A DNA stretch of 64,000 bases from Rhizobium sp. PP-CC-3A-592. Lineage in GTDB: Bacteria > Pseudomonadota > Alphaproteobacteria > Rhizobiales > Rhizobiaceae. Within the stretch, counting starts at the first letter, position 1, and every line of letters begins with the position of its first letter. Shown piece by piece: positions 61,545-64,000 of this stretch. Under the pieces are notes generated by a model. The model was given only the letters and a program-made list of their open reading frames with translations, did not search any database and was not told the origin of the DNA. Both the position numbers and the translations under genes were made by a program. The stretch is taken from positions 744,001 through 808,000 of the forward strand of contig NZ_QJSR01000002.1 in NCBI RefSeq assembly GCF_003217095.1, read 5' to 3'.

Positions 61545-61928
61545 ATGTTCGACTTCTCGAATGCCGGTTTTGCCGGTAAAGACGCCATGGAGACCATGAC
61601 CAACAGCTATGCTGCCATGACCAGGGGCTTTCAGGCGATTGCCATGGAAGCGGCGGAATATTCCAAGAAGAGCTTCGAGGACAGCGTGGCGCATATGCAG
61701 AAGCTGACCGGCGTGCGCAGCATCGAAGCGGCCGTCGAACTGCAGACCTCCTTCCTGACGTCGTCCTATGAGGGCTACGTCTCCGAAGCCACCAAGCTCG
61801 GCGGCATGTATACGGACCTCGCCAAGGACAGCTACAAGCCCTACGAAGCACCGATGGCGAAGGCCGCGAATGCCATGCAGACGGCTACGAAAACCGCTGC
61901 TTCGGCCGCAAAGTCCGCCGCCGCCTGA
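61545..61928 (+). CDS. phasin family protein
   Basis: A 127-residue helical protein of the phasin (PhaP) family, which coats polyhydroxybutyrate granules. The start MFDFSNAGFAG and FQAIAMEAAEYSKKSFEDSVAHMQKLTGVRSIEAAVELQTSFLTSSYEGYVSEATKLG match the family core, and the Ala/Lys-rich end (AASAAKSAAA) is typical. The second of two near ATGs is chosen because CAGGAGGA lies six bases upstream. It has its own promoter region, with GTGCACTGCAC 40 bases before the start, and a strong terminator. No other polyhydroxybutyrate gene lies in the window. Confidence 0.9.
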   Translation: MFDFSNAGFAGKDAMETMTNSYAAMTRGFQAIAMEAAEYSKKSFEDSVAHMQKLTGVRSIEAAVELQTSFLTSSYEGYVSEATKLGGMYTDLAKDSYKPYEAPMAKAANAMQTATKTAASAAKSAAA

Positions 61929-61965
61929 TCGGCGCCATACAGGGCTCGTGCCCTTCGAAATGACG

Positions 61966-62000
61966 AAAGCCGGCTGCGGGGTGCCGCGGCCGGCTTTTTT
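61966..62000 (+). terminator. intrinsic terminator after the phasin gene
   Basis: AAAGCCGGCTGCGG and CCGCGGCCGGCTTTTTT form a strong stem around a four-base loop with a T run, about 40 bases after the stop codon. Confidence 0.88.
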
Positions 62001-62218
62001 GTGTCTGGATCGTCCCCATATGTGCCTGGACCCTGCTTTTACGGCTCCGCTTTCCGGGCGAAGACGACAAAAGACATCAAACTTGAGGGCGCGGTTCGAA
62101 TATCGTTGCAGTGGAATGGAACGGGCTTAAAATCGCTGCGAGACACACTATCTGATGTGTCATGGAATGGTCGCAATGGGCTCCCAAGTTTTGCGACCCC
62201 ACGAGGGAATGAAGACGA

Positions 62219-62569
62219 ATGATCGCTCTGCCGATCCGGATGGCCAAGAGTGGCGATGGGAATGGTGATTCCAATCGTGGTACCTCGGTCATTACCCGGA
62301 CGAAGACACAGACCAAGAAGCCGAGCCTGTACCGCGTGCTGCTTCTCAACGACGACTACACGCCGATGGAGTTCGTGATCCACGTGCTGGAGCGTTTCTT
62401 CCAGAAGGATACCGAGGCGGCGACACTGATCATGCTGAGTGTCCACAATCACGGCGTCGGGGAATGCGGCGTCTTTACCTACGAAGTCGCCGAAACCAAA
62501 GTGACGCAGGTGATGGATTTCGCCCGCCAGCATCAGCACCCGCTGCAATGCGTCATGGAAAAGAAATGA
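62219..62569 (+). CDS. clpS: ATP-dependent Clp protease adaptor ClpS
   Basis: A 116-residue adaptor that delivers N-degron substrates to ClpAP. The first 35 residues are a flexible, charged N terminus. The folded core has [28 protein letters not shown], with the Asp/Asn pocket that binds N-terminal hydrophobic residues, and [23 protein letters not shown]. Alphaproteobacteria often have two ClpS paralogues; this is the one beside clpA (ClpS1 type). The ATG used has a weak GAGGGAATGAAG upstream. clpA starts about 10 bases after the stop. Confidence 0.93.
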   Translation: MIALPIRMAKSGDGNGDSNRGTSVITRTKTQTKKPSLYRVLLLNDDYTPMEFVIHVLERFFQKDTEAATLIMLSVHNHGVGECGVFTYEVAETKVTQVMDFARQHQHPLQCVMEKK

Positions 62570-62578
62570 GGATCCGAC

Positions 62579-64000
62579 GTGCCAACATTTTCAACAAGCC
62601 TTGAAAAGGCGCTGCACCAGGCTCTCACGCTGGCCAACGAGCGCCACCACGAATATGCGACACTCGAACACCTGCTGCTGGCGCTGATCGACGATGGCGA
62701 TGCGGCTGCCGTCATGGGCGCCTGCAACGTCAACCTCGATGCCTTGCGCAAGACGGTGTCGGACTATGTCGACAACGAACTCGGCAACCTGATCACCGGC
62801 TATGACGAGGACTCGAAGCCGACCGCCGGCTTCCAGCGCGTCATCCAGCGCGCAGTCATCCATGTGCAGTCTTCCGGCCGCGAGGAAGTGACGGGCGCGA
62901 ACGTGCTCGTCGCCATCTTCGCCGAGCGGGAAAGCCATGCGGCCTATTTCCTGCAGGAGCAGGAGATGACGCGCTACGACGCCGTCAACTTCATCAGCCA
63001 CGGCATCGGCAAGCGGCCGGGCGCTTCGGAAACGCGCACGCCGCGCGGCGCCGAGGATACCGACGAGGCGCCGAAGGCGTCGCGCGACCAGGACGAGGGC
63101 GGCCCCAAGAAGCCGCAGGATGCCCTGACCGCCTATTGCGTCAATCTCAACGAGAAGGCCAAGATCGGCAAGATCGACCCGCTGATCGGCCGCCACACCG
63201 AGGTCAACCGCACGATCCAGGTCCTGTGCCGTCGTTCCAAGAACAACCCGCTCTATGTGGGCGATCCGGGCGTGGGCAAGACGGCGATCGCCGAAGGCCT
63301 TGCCAAGCGCATCGTCGAGAAGAAGGTGCCGGAAGCGTTGCAGGACGCGACGATCTTCTCGCTCGACATGGGCACGCTGCTGGCCGGCACCCGCTATCGC
63401 GGTGACTTCGAGGAACGTTTGAAGCAGGTCGTCAAGGAGCTCGAGGAGTATCCGGGCGCCGTGCTGTTCATCGACGAGATCCACACCGTCATCGGTGCGG
63501 GTGCGACGTCGGGCGGTGCCATGGATGCGTCGAACCTTCTGAAGCCGGCGCTGTCGTCCGGCGCGATTCGCTGCATCGGCTCGACCACCTACAAGGAATA
63601 TCGCCAGTTCTTCGAAAAGGACCGGGCGCTGGTGCGCCGCTTCCAGAAGATCGACGTCGTCGAACCGACCATCGACGACACGATCGAGATCATGAAGGGC
63701 CTGAAGCCCTACTTCGAGGACTATCACAAGCTGAAATACTCGAACGAGGCCATCAAGTCCGCCGTCGAGCTGTCGGCCCGCTACATCAATGACCGCAAGC
63801 TGCCGGACAAGGCGATCGACGTGATCGACGAGACCGGTGCGGCCCAGATGCTGCTGCCGCTCAACAAGCGGCGCAAGCTGATCACCGAGAAGGAAATCGA
63901 GGCGACCATCGCGACGATGGCGCGCATTCCGCCCAAGACCGTTTCGAAGGACGACGAGACCGTTCTCGCCAACCTCGAAAAGGAACTGCGCTCGGTCGTC
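62579..64000 (+). CDS. clpA: ATP-dependent Clp protease ATP-binding subunit ClpA (5' part)
   Basis: The first 474 codons of clpA are present and run off the window end. The start is GTG, VPTFSTSLEKALHQALTLAN, ten bases after the clpS stop, with GAGGATCC as ribosome-binding region. The N domain (repeats at about 1-75 and 80-145) binds ClpS. The first AAA+ module has Walker A GDPGVGKT at 228-235 and Walker B VLFIDEIHT at 295-303, and the sensor region SARYINDRKLPDKAIDVIDETGA is typical of ClpA rather than ClpB (no long middle domain). It unfolds substrates for ClpP. The second AAA+ domain lies beyond the window. Confidence 0.95.
   Translation, partial: MPTFSTSLEKALHQALTLANERHHEYATLEHLLLALIDDGDAAAVMGACNVNLDALRKTVSDYVDNELGNLITGYDEDSKPTAGFQRVIQRAVIHVQSSGREEVTGANVLVAIFAERESHAAYFLQEQEMTRYDAVNFISHGIGKRPGASETRTPRGAEDTDEAPKASRDQDEGGPKKPQDALTAYCVNLNEKAKIGKIDPLIGRHTEVNRTIQVLCRRSKNNPLYVGDPGVGKTAIAEGLAKRIVEKKVPEALQDATIFSLDMGTLLAGTRYRGDFEERLKQVVKELEEYPGAVLFIDEIHTVIGAGATSGGAMDASNLLKPALSSGAIRCIGSTTYKEYRQFFEKDRALVRRFQKIDVVEPTIDDTIEIMKGLKPYFEDYHKLKYSNEAIKSAVELSARYINDRKLPDKAIDVIDETGAAQMLLPLNKRRKLITEKEIEATIATMARIPPKTVSKDDETVLANLEKELRSVV

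Overview
The window is chromosomal DNA from a GC-rich alphaproteobacterium, almost certainly a member of the Rhizobiaceae (Rhizobium/Agrobacterium/Shinella/Ensifer group). The evidence is a complete general L-amino-acid permease operon (aapJQMP), the cysG-DUF2849-cysI-DUF934 sulfite reduction block, a clpS-clpA pair, an alpha-r14-type small RNA with anti-Shine-Dalgarno loops, and several families of rhizobial intergenic palindromes. No tRNA, rRNA, CRISPR array, insertion sequence or prophage gene was seen. The naming below rests on reading motifs by eye, not on database searches.

Layout. 1-3.6 kb: sugar catabolism (end of a beta-mannosidase, a TIM-barrel sugar isomerase, a Gfo/Idh/MocA oxidoreductase, an aldo/keto reductase). 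3.8-7.7 kb (minus): sulfate ABC importer sbp-cysT-cysW-cysA. 8.1-11.6 kb: a TRAP transporter split into a plus-strand dctP and a convergent dctQ-dctM pair. 12-14.4 kb: an RcnB-like periplasmic protein and a TPR/O-GlcNAc-transferase-like protein. 14.4-17.8 kb: zinc uptake, with znuA divergent from znuC-znuB-zur across two palindromic Zur-box candidates. 18-20.3 kb: gamma carbonic anhydrase, FAH-family hydrolase and small proteins. 20.4-20.5 kb: the small RNA, followed by dusA, cspA and a J-domain protein. 23.3-25.4 kb: heptamer arrays and palindromes, a protein with QPASA repeats, and an NTF2-like protein. 25.4-29.9 kb (minus): uvrB with long extensions, followed by an AT-rich orphan gene that looks acquired. 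30-38.8 kb: secreted protein, chemoreceptor, thioesterase, extensin-like lipoprotein, ABC-2 exporter and a MazEF toxin-antitoxin pair. 38.8-43.5 kb: retropepsin-like protease, DUF1289, cobS, cobT, mazG and a deaminase. 43.7-48.9 kb: cysG-DUF2849-cysI-DUF934 and ferredoxin-NADP reductase. 49.3-51 kb: serralysin-like RTX protease. 51.4-55.7 kb (minus): aapJQMP. 56-60.8 kb: metC, FAD monooxygenase, zinc-finger protein, hydrolase and cysE. 60.9-64 kb: DUF3126, phasin, clpS and clpA (cut by the window end).

The genes combine into a sulfur-assimilation theme spread over four places: sulfate uptake, siroheme and sulfite reduction with a likely electron donor, serine acetylation for cysteine, and cystathionine lyase. 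Zinc uptake, amino-acid uptake and late cobalamin assembly are the other coherent modules. The most noteworthy sequence signals are the small RNA with three anti-SD loops, a RIME-like palindrome read in frame inside uvrB, inverted heptamer arrays inside and beside a long palindrome, the AT-rich orphan gene after uvrB, a perfect 15-bp inverted repeat in the histidine-rich tail of znuC, and four short perfect or near-perfect tandem duplications at gene boundaries.
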